Under the pieces are notes generated by a model, which was not told where the DNA came from, searched no databases, and saw only the letters and a list, made by a program, of their open reading frames with translations. Below are positions 47,071 through 55,900 of a stretch of DNA of 64,000 bases, piece after piece. The position numbers and the translations under genes are program-made. This DNA comes from Bacteroidota bacterium (GTDB lineage: Bacteria; Bacteroidota; Bacteroidia; AKYH767-A; OLB10). The stretch is from the NCBI GenBank assembly GCA_016717725.1, contig JADKFA010000009.1:132561-196560 (forward strand). The letters are read 5' to 3'. Each line of letters opens with the position of its first letter. Positions within the stretch are counted from its first letter, which is position 1.

Positions 47071-47637
47071 TTAGAATAATTTAAGTTGGACTTCGAGGTT
47101 GTTGCGGTACGTTTGGTAGAAGCTTGGTAATCCTTTCTTGTGAAGTACTGCGTTATTAAGACTTTGCATCATGATTGGACTATGTGCTGTTCTGCATGCG
47201 CCCTTACTTGTGTTTACCCATTGGTAAGCTCTCCATTTGGGGATATCAAGTTTGATAAGATTTCGCAGTCTAGTTTTCGTCTTTTGCCATTTTTGCCAAA
47301 ATAGTTTTCGAACTCTACTGCGCAATAGTTCATCTAGTTTCATACACCAGCTTTTCAGGTCTGCTATTTGAAAGTATTGAACCCACCCAGTAATTACTTC
47401 CGAAAGTTCCCTCATCTTTGTTTCAACCTGTTGTGCTGTGTTTCGGGATAGCCTTTTTCTGATAGTCCCTTTGATCTTCTCAAGTGGTTTCTCAGCTATT
47501 CTAATTCGCCATGCTTTCTTGGTTTTGTAGAAAGAGAACCCGAGCAGGGTGCTTTTTACGGGTCTACTGATTTTACTCTTCTCATGATTTACTTGTAGTA
47601 TCAAGTCTTCTTCAATGTACTTTGTGATGCTCGACAT
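47071..47637 (-). CDS. ltrA: Group II intron maturase, C-terminal part (thumb/X domain), separated by a frameshift
   Basis: 188 residues. It carries the end of the palm (LQVNHEKSKISRPVKSTLLGFSF) and the thumb/maturase X domain (LRNLIKLDIPKWRAYQWVN). It lacks an HNH endonuclease. It joins the gene at 47612-48346 if one T is removed from the TTTTT run at 47653-47657: the fused phrase reads YVKSSKAASRVMSSITKYIE. The apparent ATG at 47637 falls in the middle of the protein. Confidence 0.85.
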   Translation of the reverse strand: MSSITKYIEEDLILQVNHEKSKISRPVKSTLLGFSFYKTKKAWRIRIAEKPLEKIKGTIRKRLSRNTAQQVETKMRELSEVITGWVQYFQIADLKSWCMKLDELLRSRVRKLFWQKWQKTKTRLRNLIKLDIPKWRAYQWVNTSKGACRTAHSPIMMQSLNNAVLHKKGLPSFYQTYRNNLEVQLKLF

Positions 47638-48346
47638 TACTCGGCTTGCTGCTTTTTGAGCTCTTCACATAAATGCTACAATCATCCGCATAACGAACAA
47701 ATCTTAATCCTCTTTTAGTAAGTTCCACATCTAATTCATGTAGGATAATGTTGGATAGTAGTGGACTGAGAGGGCTACCTTGTGGTGTTCCTGCCAGCCG
47801 TTGACTAATTACGCCATCCACCATAATTCCACTTCGCAAGTATTTTCCGATTAGCTTCAATGTGCGCTTGTCAGTAATTTTCCTGCTTAGTAGGCTCATT
47901 AGTTTGTCGTGATTTACTACGTCAAAGAATTTTGCTAAGTCTATTTCTACAACGTAAGTGTAACCTGTGTTCAGATATTTTTGCGCTTGTAGGACGGCTT
48001 GATGTGCACTCTTGTTTGGACGAAAGCCGTAGCTGTTTTCGTGAAAGTTGGGTTCCCATATCCCGCCCATCCATTGTGATATTCCTTGTTGGATGAGTCG
48101 GTCTTTTACTGTTGGTATCCCAAGCATTCTTGTTCCACCTTGTGGTTTGGGTATCTCCACTTTTCTCACTGCACTTGGTTGATATGTTCCTGAAAGCAAT
48201 TCTTCTTTGAAGGTTGACCAGTGTGTGGACATGAAGTCGCGAAGTTCATCGGTCTGCATTCCATCCACTCCACTAGCTCCTTTATTGCTACACACTTGTT
48301 TAAGTGCGTAGTCAATATTTCTAATGTCTAAGATTGCCTCTATCAT
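47612..48346 (-). CDS. ltrA: Group II intron reverse transcriptase, N-terminal part, frame broken at 47653
   Basis: 244 residues as read. It shows RT blocks in order: NKGASGVDGMQTDELRDFM, RKVEIPKPQGGTRMLGIPT, SYGFRPNKSAHQAV, VVEIDLAKFFD, GTPQGSPLSPLLSNI and RYADDCSIYV, where YADD is the catalytic pair. The last 13 residues are out of frame after the TTTTT run. With one base removed it continues into 47071-47637 to make a full maturase of about 424 residues. As read here the intron could not make an intact maturase. Confidence 0.88.
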   Translation of the reverse strand: MIEAILDIRNIDYALKQVCSNKGASGVDGMQTDELRDFMSTHWSTFKEELLSGTYQPSAVRKVEIPKPQGGTRMLGIPTVKDRLIQQGISQWMGGIWEPNFHENSYGFRPNKSAHQAVLQAQKYLNTGYTYVVEIDLAKFFDVVNHDKLMSLLSRKITDKRTLKLIGKYLRSGIMVDGVISQRLAGTPQGSPLSPLLSNIILHELDVELTKRGLRFVRYADDCSIYVKSSKSSKPSNVEHHKVH

Positions 48347-48943
48347 CCTATCTCTTGTCTTTGTCTTTTCTTTTGCGCTCTCCTTAGCTTGTTGCTCTGC
48401 TTAACTGCACTCCTTGTATCTTTTATTTTTCAAGTACTGCTCTATTTTCAAATACATAGGTTGTTACACTTTTTTTTTTTTTCTGTGCTTTGCGTCTCGC
48501 AGAAAACGCCTTAGTTCGATTGCCTTCTAACATTCAGCCCTTCTTAGTTTGACATTAACTAATACTATGGCTTCGGCTGACTTCTGTTTATTCCGATACT
48601 AATTGTTTTAAGGCTCTCAGTATTGTTTGTTTCCTTGGCATTCGCTCATACCTCCGACAACTTAAATATACAGATCTCTCAGGGTAAGTTCTTTCACTTT
48701 CTATTCATGTAGCCCCTTCATTTACGTTGTTACAATCCGTACAGTATTGGACTTTTGTTTCTTGTGCAACATCATCCCTGTAACATCGCCTCGTATGAAG
48801 TTTCTATTCGTGGGCTCGAATATTTGTCGCCAGCTTCCTTCAGATTTCATCTCGCAATGAACACCCTTGCTATTGACTAACGATAAGTACTGCAACTCTC
48901 GTTCGGGACTTTCACCCTACAGGTAAAGAACATGCCTGACACA
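48347..48943 (-). ncRNA. Group II intron domains I-IV, non-coding part
   Basis: This 597-base gene-free stretch is the ribozyme 5' half. On the minus strand it holds TAGGGTGAAAGTCCCGAACG (48919-48900), GAAGGAAGCTGGCGACAAAT, GTCAGCCGAAGCCATAGTA and GGGCTGAATGTTAGAAGG, typical domain I to III phrases. A run of 12-13 T lies near 48470. The 65-codon open frame overlapping its 5' end is not a gene. Confidence 0.75.
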
Positions 48944-48948
48944 CACAA

Positions 48949-48982
48949 AAAATGGGGCTTTTTTAGTAAAAAGCCCCATTTT
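48949..48982 (-). terminator. 15-bp-stem terminator hairpin, insertion target of the intron
   Basis: On the minus strand AAAATGGGGCTTTTT, loop ACTA, AAAAAGCCCCATTTT, then TTGT and the intron. Perfect pairing over 15 bases. It would end transcription from the DUF1761 side, and the group II intron lies directly after it. Confidence 0.8.
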
Positions 48983-49034
48983 ATATGATAAACTCTTAAC
49001 CCAAAAAAGTCATAAGACTTTTTTGCCCTCCGGG

Positions 49035-49111
49035 CTGACGATTGATTTTGAAGCAATAATTCAGATAATGTCATTAAAACGAAAGTAATAATTGCTTCAA
49101 AATCAATGTCA
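49035..49111. repeat. Long hairpin (about 22-bp stem)
   Basis: CTGACGATTGATTTTGAAGC (from 49035) pairs with GCTTCAAAATCAATGTCAG (to 49111), with one unpaired G and a loop of about 25 bases. It may be a small mobile hairpin element. Confidence 0.75.
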
Positions 49112-49125
49112 GGGTTTATCCCTAC

Positions 49126-49149
49126 AATTCATTGATATATCAATGAATT
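49126..49149. repeat. Perfect 24-bp AT-rich palindrome
   Basis: AATTCATTGATA followed by its exact inverse. It lies between two other hairpins downstream of the DUF1761 gene. Confidence 0.85.
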
Positions 49150-49161
49150 CGTCGCCACGGG

Positions 49162-49190
49162 CACTATTGTCATTTCTAATGACAATAGTG
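49162..49190 (-). terminator. 13-bp-stem hairpin after DUF1761
   Basis: CACTATTGTCATT, a 3-base loop, then AATGACAATAGTG. It starts 8 bases past the DUF1761 stop codon, so terminator function is plausible, though no T run follows. Confidence 0.6.
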
Positions 49191-49197
49191 GGATTAA

Positions 49198-49704
49198 TTA
49201 AGCGATTCCCCATTGGCAGATGATACCACCCATGATGGTCATACAAACGGTCCAGAAGCCTACATTAATAAAGATATACTTTGCGCTCCTTCTTTCATAA
49301 AGTGCATTGGTTCCAATTAATGGCAGTACCAAGAAAATTCCAGCAATAAACCCGTGAAAGGCACCATGTTTAAATGTACGAAAGTTATTTCCATAAGTAT
49401 CCATTGACGATTGAAACCATTGTGCGGCGGCTGAAGTAGTATCGCCAGATTTCAACTCATCTGCAACCAACGAAAACAAGCTTAATTGATGAACTACCAT
49501 TGGTAGCATTATAAATGCCAATAGCAAGGAGAAAATAAAAGACAAAATAAAAATCTTCGCCATAGGTGGATTTTTCTTTTTGTCTTCGGTGATTTCTGCA
49601 GCAACCATCCACGCAGCTCCAAACACTTTTGGATTATACCAGATGAAACCCATTACCATTGGAACCAGGGCGGCCAATAGAATTACTAAGTAGTTTATTT
49701 CCAT
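49198..49704 (-). CDS. DUF1761 membrane protein
   Basis: 168 residues with four membrane segments (about 5-25, 50-72, 110-130 and 140-165). The opening NYLVILLAALVPMVMGFIWY and the GAAWM segment that follows are the hallmark of the DUF1761 family. Its function is unknown. It is followed on the minus strand by four successive hairpins and then the group II intron. Confidence 0.87.
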   Translation of the reverse strand: MEINYLVILLAALVPMVMGFIWYNPKVFGAAWMVAAEITEDKKKNPPMAKIFILSFIFSLLLAFIMLPMVVHQLSLFSLVADELKSGDTTSAAAQWFQSSMDTYGNNFRTFKHGAFHGFIAGIFLVLPLIGTNALYERRSAKYIFINVGFWTVCMTIMGGIICQWGIA

Positions 49705-49760
49705 AATTTTTATTTTTTGGTTGGTGAAAAATAGTTTTATTCAACCAATTAAACAAATAC

Positions 49761-49867
49761 TGCTTCGGTCAAGACCTTCGCAGTGCGCAGTTTTGCTTCG
49801 GCTTTGACCTTCGCAGTACACAGTCTTGCTTCGGCTTTGACCTTCGCAGTACGCAGTCTTGCTTCGG
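49761..49867. repeat. 33-bp tandem repeat, three full copies plus part
   Basis: Units start at 49761, 49794, 49827 and 49860. Consensus opens TGCTTCGGCTTTGACCTTCG and continues CAGTACGCAGTCT. The array lies between the DUF1761 start and the T9SS gene at 50014, in the shared upstream region (a 309-base gene-free interval). Its copies are almost identical. Confidence 0.9.
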
Positions 49868-50013
49868 AATCAACTTAAGTTGTGTTCATTTCTACTAAAG
49901 ACTAGTTCTTAAATAGTAGAAAGAATGTGTCTATTTGGGCTTAAAAATGTCCTTTTCAATTAAATGAAACTTAATCGAATAGCTTTCGTAAAACCCAGCA
50001 AATATAACTTGTG

Positions 50014-52788
50014 ATGAAATCAAGCAAACCACTTAAAACCAATACCCCGAGTCAACGAACTAACCTTACAACAAGGTTGAGTCAAAAACAAAAAATTTTG
50101 ATTGGAAGCGTCATTTCAACGATGGCAATTGTACTCATTGTTCTTGTTTATCAAACTTTTCAAAGCACGAGGGCCAATGCTGCTGTTAACGGTGATTACC
50201 GATCAAAAACAAATGGAAATTGGAGTTCGACTAGCACATGGGAGTCGTACAATGGTACTGCTTGGGTAAATGCAAGTAGTACGCCTACATCCATACGGAA
50301 TGAGATAACCATTCGCAATGGACATGCCGTTACTGTTTCGGCAAATGTAATAGTTGACCAAGTTATCATTGAAGCAGGTGGTACTGTCAATGTGAATAGT
50401 AGCAGAACGGTTACCATTAATAATGGAACAGGCACCGACTTCATAAACAATGGAACCATTAACAACACGGGTGCAATAAATTTAAGTTTAGGTGCCACTT
50501 TAAGTCACGATGCCAACGGTATTTATAAACATACTCAAAATGGAGGAAGCATCACAACTGCTACATGGAATGAAAATGCTACTTGTGAAGTAAAAGGAAC
50601 AACGAGTACGATGCCTAGTAATCTTGGACAAAATTTCGGAAATTTTATATGGAACGCAACAGGTCAAAGTAGCAACCTTGGTTTCAATACAAATATGAGT
50701 ATACAAAAAGATTTTACTATTCTAAGTACTGGGTCAAAATATTTAGGATTAACAACGAACAGCACATCTCGTACTATGACGATTGGTGGAAACATTAATC
50801 AGTCGGGTGGTGACTTTAGAGGAACCAACAGTTCGGGAGGAGGAACAATCACAGTTACAGGAAATGTAAATCTTACTAGTTCTTGGTTCACTATTTCCAG
50901 TGGAACAGGTGCTTGTAATATGACCATTGGTGGGAATCTAAATATTTCGGGTGGTGTGTTTTGGTCGAATGAAGATGCCACTAACAATACGCTTACTATT
51001 AGCGGAAATTATACGCAAACAGATGGGACATTTATTGGCACCGATTGGACAGCGGCAACCACCATTAACCTTGCTGGTAACTTGAGCATAAGTGGAGATG
51101 TGGGTACTAGTTACTGCATATTAACGAGCAGTTCTGGTTTATGCACCTTCAATGTTGAAGGAGACGCAAGCATTACGGGTGGAAATTTATTATTATCAGA
51201 AGATGCCAACGATGGAATCTTCAACATCAAAAAAAACTATACCTATACAGGTGGTTATGTTTGGGAAAATTCTACAACTAATATTGGTCAAATTAATTTC
51301 AATGGAACAAGCATACAACAATGCAATGTGACTGCAAACACCTTTAACAATGTTAACTACACTGTTAAAACGGGAGCGACATTACAAATGTCGAATGAAA
51401 CAAGTTATTTAAATGGAGATGGTATCTTCACTTTAGAAGCAGGAGCAAAGTTGGGAATAAAATCAACCGATGGAATTTTGTCAAGTGGAACGACAGGGCA
51501 TATTCAAACAGCTACTCGCAATTTTAACACGGGTGCCGACTACGAATACAATGGAATTTCTTTACAGTCTACCGGTAGCGGCTTACCGTCATCCGTTAGA
51601 AACTTGACAATTAACAATGGTTCACACATCATACTTACCAATTCTGTAAATGCCGACAACCAACTCAACCTATTAGTGGGCAATGTAACAACGGGTAGTA
51701 ATTCGATTACAGTAGGTACGAGCGATGTTTCTACAGGAACATTAACACGAACTTCGGGACATATTATTGGTTCGTTACGGAGATGGGTGGCTAATGCTAT
51801 TACTTCGGGTATAATTTTCCCAGTAGGAACTTCTACTTCGTATAATGGAATCATCATGGACTTCACAACCGCTCCTAATGGCGGCATCATCTCCTCTACA
51901 TTTAGTACAGGATTCCCTGGAGTTTATGGATTACCAATTACAGACGCTGGCGATGTATGTACTACTATTGGTTCAGGATGGTGGACGCTTAGCGGAAGCA
52001 ATGGTTTTAGTGATGGAGAATACAATATTTCAACAACAGCAGAAGGATTCACTGGAATTTCCGATTACACCAAACTACATTTATTTAGGAGAGATGATGA
52101 TGCTACTATGTGGACGGCCAATGGAACTCACGTTGCTGCATCGGGAAATGCAACAACTCCAATTGCAAATAGAAGTATTTACACATCACTTGGACAATTC
52201 GGAATTACATCCACCAGTATAAATCCATTACCCGTTGAATTAGTTGCCTTTGATGTAACCCCATACAACTCTTCTGCAAAAATTACCTGGACAACAGCAA
52301 GTGAAAAAAATAGCGATTTCTTTAGCGTTGAAAGATCAAGGGACAACAAAAACTTTGAAGAAATTCAAAAAGTAACAGCAGCTGGAAATAGCAGCAACTC
52401 GCGAAGCTACGAAGTGATGGATCACAATCCCTATTTAGGAACTAGTTACTATCGTTTAACACAAACCGATTTTGATGGTAAACAAGAAACATTTGATCCA
52501 AAAATATTCCATAATAACAGGACCAATACTGGAATAAGAAATTTGCTGGCAAGTCCGAATCCGTTTGAGACAGACCTTCGACTAAAATTTGAAACTGATA
52601 TCACGGGTATGATACCCATGACCATCACCATGACTAACGGACAACTTATTTACAACGGGAATTTAAGTGTTAAACAAGGCAAAAACACTATCTCATTACC
52701 TTTAGCGGACCAGTTAAAATCGGGATCGTATTTTGTGACCATTGGGGATGGGGAATCGAAGATTAGCACGAGGATTATCAAAAAATAA
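50014..52788 (+). CDS. Secreted beta-helix-like protein with T9SS sorting domain
   Basis: 924 residues from ATG 50014 (an in-frame GTG lies one codon earlier). An extended leader (1-56) has a basic Ser/Lys/Arg-rich start, a membrane segment at about 30-50 and cleavage at about ANA-AVNG. The mature part begins GDYRSKTNGNWSSTSTW, a block common in Bacteroidota surface proteins, then repeats strand-turn motifs such as MTIGGNLNISGGVF and LTISGNYTQTDGTF (about 60-640) that suggest a beta-helix. A fibronectin-like block (LPVELVAFDVTPYNSSAKIT) and a T9SS domain (SPNPFETDLRL, SGSYFVTI, STRIIKK) follow. A perfect 32-bp palindrome ends the unit. Confidence 0.87.
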   Translation: MKSSKPLKTNTPSQRTNLTTRLSQKQKILIGSVISTMAIVLIVLVYQTFQSTRANAAVNGDYRSKTNGNWSSTSTWESYNGTAWVNASSTPTSIRNEITIRNGHAVTVSANVIVDQVIIEAGGTVNVNSSRTVTINNGTGTDFINNGTINNTGAINLSLGATLSHDANGIYKHTQNGGSITTATWNENATCEVKGTTSTMPSNLGQNFGNFIWNATGQSSNLGFNTNMSIQKDFTILSTGSKYLGLTTNSTSRTMTIGGNINQSGGDFRGTNSSGGGTITVTGNVNLTSSWFTISSGTGACNMTIGGNLNISGGVFWSNEDATNNTLTISGNYTQTDGTFIGTDWTAATTINLAGNLSISGDVGTSYCILTSSSGLCTFNVEGDASITGGNLLLSEDANDGIFNIKKNYTYTGGYVWENSTTNIGQINFNGTSIQQCNVTANTFNNVNYTVKTGATLQMSNETSYLNGDGIFTLEAGAKLGIKSTDGILSSGTTGHIQTATRNFNTGADYEYNGISLQSTGSGLPSSVRNLTINNGSHIILTNSVNADNQLNLLVGNVTTGSNSITVGTSDVSTGTLTRTSGHIIGSLRRWVANAITSGIIFPVGTSTSYNGIIMDFTTAPNGGIISSTFSTGFPGVYGLPITDAGDVCTTIGSGWWTLSGSNGFSDGEYNISTTAEGFTGISDYTKLHLFRRDDDATMWTANGTHVAASGNATTPIANRSIYTSLGQFGITSTSINPLPVELVAFDVTPYNSSAKITWTTASEKNSDFFSVERSRDNKNFEEIQKVTAAGNSSNSRSYEVMDHNPYLGTSYYRLTQTDFDGKQETFDPKIFHNNRTNTGIRNLLASPNPFETDLRLKFETDITGMIPMTITMTNGQLIYNGNLSVKQGKNTISLPLADQLKSGSYFVTIGDGESKISTRIIKK

Positions 52789-52812
52789 TATTAAACAATA
52801 CCAAACAATATC

Positions 52813-52849
52813 AAACAGCCTAGGGTTTAAACCCTAGGCTGTTTTGGTT
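52813..52849 (+). terminator. Perfect 32-bp palindrome terminator
   Basis: AAACAGCCTAGGGTTT is followed immediately by its exact inverse and then TTGGTTT. It lies 25 bases after the stop codon at 52788. It can fold as a 14-bp stem with a four-base loop. Confidence 0.8.
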
Positions 52850-52965
52850 TAAATCTGCCGTAAATGCAAATACATTGGTTAAAAAATGACAAACATCAAC
52901 GAAAAAACCCATTCTGTCTTCGTAACTTTATCTACCATTATCTGTTAAAATAGGATTAAAGCATT

Positions 52966-55900
52966 ATGAAAATTCGTTACGTTCCAACCTCTTTGATGGC
53001 TGCATTTGCTGCTATTTTTTTAATGATGGGCGTACATTTTCAAGTAAAAAAAATCCATCCATCAAAAAACAAAATTCCAAAACGCGATCGCATGGATTTG
53101 GCGATGCAATATGAATTTGACATAACGCGTGATCCTTCTACTTTAAAAGTTCCACGAGAGCGATTATGGGTAGCGATGCGCTATGCCGACCAGCTTCGTG
53201 CATCCTCACAAGCCAATAAAGTGGCAGGTGCGCTGAGTATAAATTGGCAGGAACGAGGTCCCTCCAATGTTGGAGGTAGAACGCGAGCCATTCTTATCGA
53301 TAAAAATGATGCAACAGGAAAAACTGTTTTTGCGGCTAGTGTTGGTGGTGGTTTATGGAAGACAACAGATATCACACAGTCCATTCCGACATGGACACCT
53401 GTAAATGATTTATTTTCCAATTTAGCCATTGCCAGTATTTGCCAAAATCCCATCGCACCGAACACTCTTTACTTTGGTACAGGAGAAGGATGGTATAATG
53501 CTGATGCCATTTATGGAGATGGAATTTGGAAAAGTACCGATGGTGGGATTACATTTAGTCAACTAGCTTCTACTGCTAACAATGCAAACTTCAGGTATGT
53601 AAACCAATTGGTAGTACATCCAACAACAGGAGATGTATATGCAGCAACAACTGGTGGACTTTATCGTTCACAAAATGGTGGTACCACTTGGACAGAAGTA
53701 TTAGGAGCAGCCAATGGATGCACCGTAGATTTTATAGCTGACGTTGAAATTGCGGCTGACAATGCTGTGATTGCAGCAACAGGAAATGTTTTTAGTGCTG
53801 CTGATGGAGTGTATCGATCTACTAACGGTAATGCAGGTACGTATACCAAGCTAAACACGGGAGCCAATGGATTTCCAACATCAAATTTTGGCAGAGTTGA
53901 AATTGCATTGGCTCCAAACAATAGTGCCGTACTTTATGCACTGACTATGGCAACAAGCTATGGCATTGGAGGCATTTACAAATCGACAAATACTGGAAGC
54001 ACTTGGACAGCATGTACATTACCTACGGATGCCGATCCAGGTATTGGAGCTGAATTTACTCGCGGACAAGCATGGTATGATTTAACTGCTGCTGTAGATC
54101 CCAATAACTCAAACATATTGATAGTTGGTGGTGTTGATTTATTCAAGAGCACAAATGCAGGAACAAACTGGACACAAATTTCTCATTGGTATGGTGGATT
54201 TGGTTTTCAAGAAGTACATGCCGATCAACATGCTATAGTATACAGACCTGGATCTAGTTCGGAAGTGTATTTTGGAAATGATGGTGGCGTATGGAAATCA
54301 TCAAACGGAGGAACCACCATTGATTTCAAAGCTAACAATTATAACGCAACTCAATTTTATGCATGCGCCATGCATCCAACATTAGGCTCCAATCAATTTA
54401 TGGCGGGAGCTCAGGATAATGGAACGCAACAATACAGTGTACCTGGAATGAATAATACGATTGAAGTTACTGGTGGTGATGGGGCATTTTGCCATATTGA
54501 TCAAAGTGATCCACAATACCAATTTTCATCCTACGTTTACAATAATATTTACCGAAGCAACGACGGAGGAAATTCTTTTGCATCCATCCGAAATAGTAAT
54601 ACAGGATCGTTTATCAATCCGAGTGATTATGATAATGTGAACAATGCCTTTTATGCAACCTATGGCAATGGACAATACACACGATTACTGACTGCATTAA
54701 CCAGTACTACTTGGAGTAACATTACAGTTGCTGCTTTCAACAGTGGAAGAGTAACTGCAGTTCGTGTTTCACCTACCACCAATCATCGCGTTTTCTTTGG
54801 GTTGAATAACGGAAGAATCGTACGTGTTGATAATGCAAATACGGCAACACCCACTGGAACTCATATCAATTCAGGAGCAGGAATGCCTACATCATCTACG
54901 GTATCATGCATTGAAGTTGAGAGTGATGATGACAGTCATTTATTAGTAACCTATAGTAACTACGGAGTAAACAGTGTATGGGAAACAAAAAATGGGGGAA
55001 CAACATGGACATCCATTGAAGGTAATTTACCTGACATGCCCATACGTTGGGCTTTATTTAATCCGACGGATAGCGCGCAAGCCTTGCTTGCTACTGAAGT
55101 AGGTGTATGGAGTACCGATGCAATTTCAGGAGGCACCACCAACTGGGGGCCTTCCAACAGCGGCTTAGCCAATGTACGCACCGACATGTTACAAATTCGG
55201 AGTTCGGACAATATGATGATTGCGGCAACGCATGGCCGTGGTTTATTTTCCAGCGATACATTTTCCCCTGCGCGTGCTGATTTTATTGCTGACAAATTTG
55301 TTGTGTACACTGGAAAACCCGTCAACTATACCGATGGTTCCGTGAAGAGCACCACATGGAACTGGAATTTTGGAGATGGGTTCACCAACAACATTAAAAA
55401 TCCAACGCACACTTATACAACACCAGGAGTTTACACGGTAACCTTAAACATCAACGGCGGTGGTGGAAGTTTAACAAAAACCCAAGCAGCTTATATAACG
55501 GTACTGCCTAACCGCGGAACGCCTTACAATCTATCAGGAGGAGGAAACTTTGAAACCAATCCCAATGATTTTGCAGGAATCACCAACGGTGGAACCCAAT
55601 GGCAAAGAGGAAATAGTGGTGTAGCTGCAAAAAGTGGCGTGCGAAGTGGAAGTACAAGTTGGGTGACCAATTTAACAGGGAACTATACCGACAATGCGAA
55701 TTGTATTTTGTATTGTCCCAATTATAATTTCTCTGCGGCTGGCACTTACACGCTTCAATTTTACAAAAAAAATAGTTTCGAAATTGGTTACGATGGAATG
55801 CGTGTAGAATACTCCACCAACAAAGGTGACAACTGGACATTATTGGGAACAACAGGTGCAAATTGGTACGACTTTGCCAACGGAGCAGGAGGAACAGCTT

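Larger units (their letters stand above)
46985..48944 (-). mobile_element. Group II intron, probable class C, with maturase
   Basis: The 5' end reads GTGTGTCAGGC (from 48944, minus strand), fitting the GUGYG start. Inside come GGTGAAAGTCCCGAACG and a structured domain I-III region (about 48350-48930), then the maturase gene, domain V (47036-47068) and domain VI (46985-47024). It sits about four bases after a 15-bp terminator hairpin (48949-48982), as class C introns prefer. The encoded protein has no HNH endonuclease, which also fits class C. Intron class is inferred; the exact 3' end is approximate. Confidence 0.82.

Noticed and set aside
47071..48346. Stand-alone defence reverse transcriptase (retron or DRT type)
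   Set aside because: Domain V, domain VI, the GTGTG start and the X domain show that it is a group II intron maturase.
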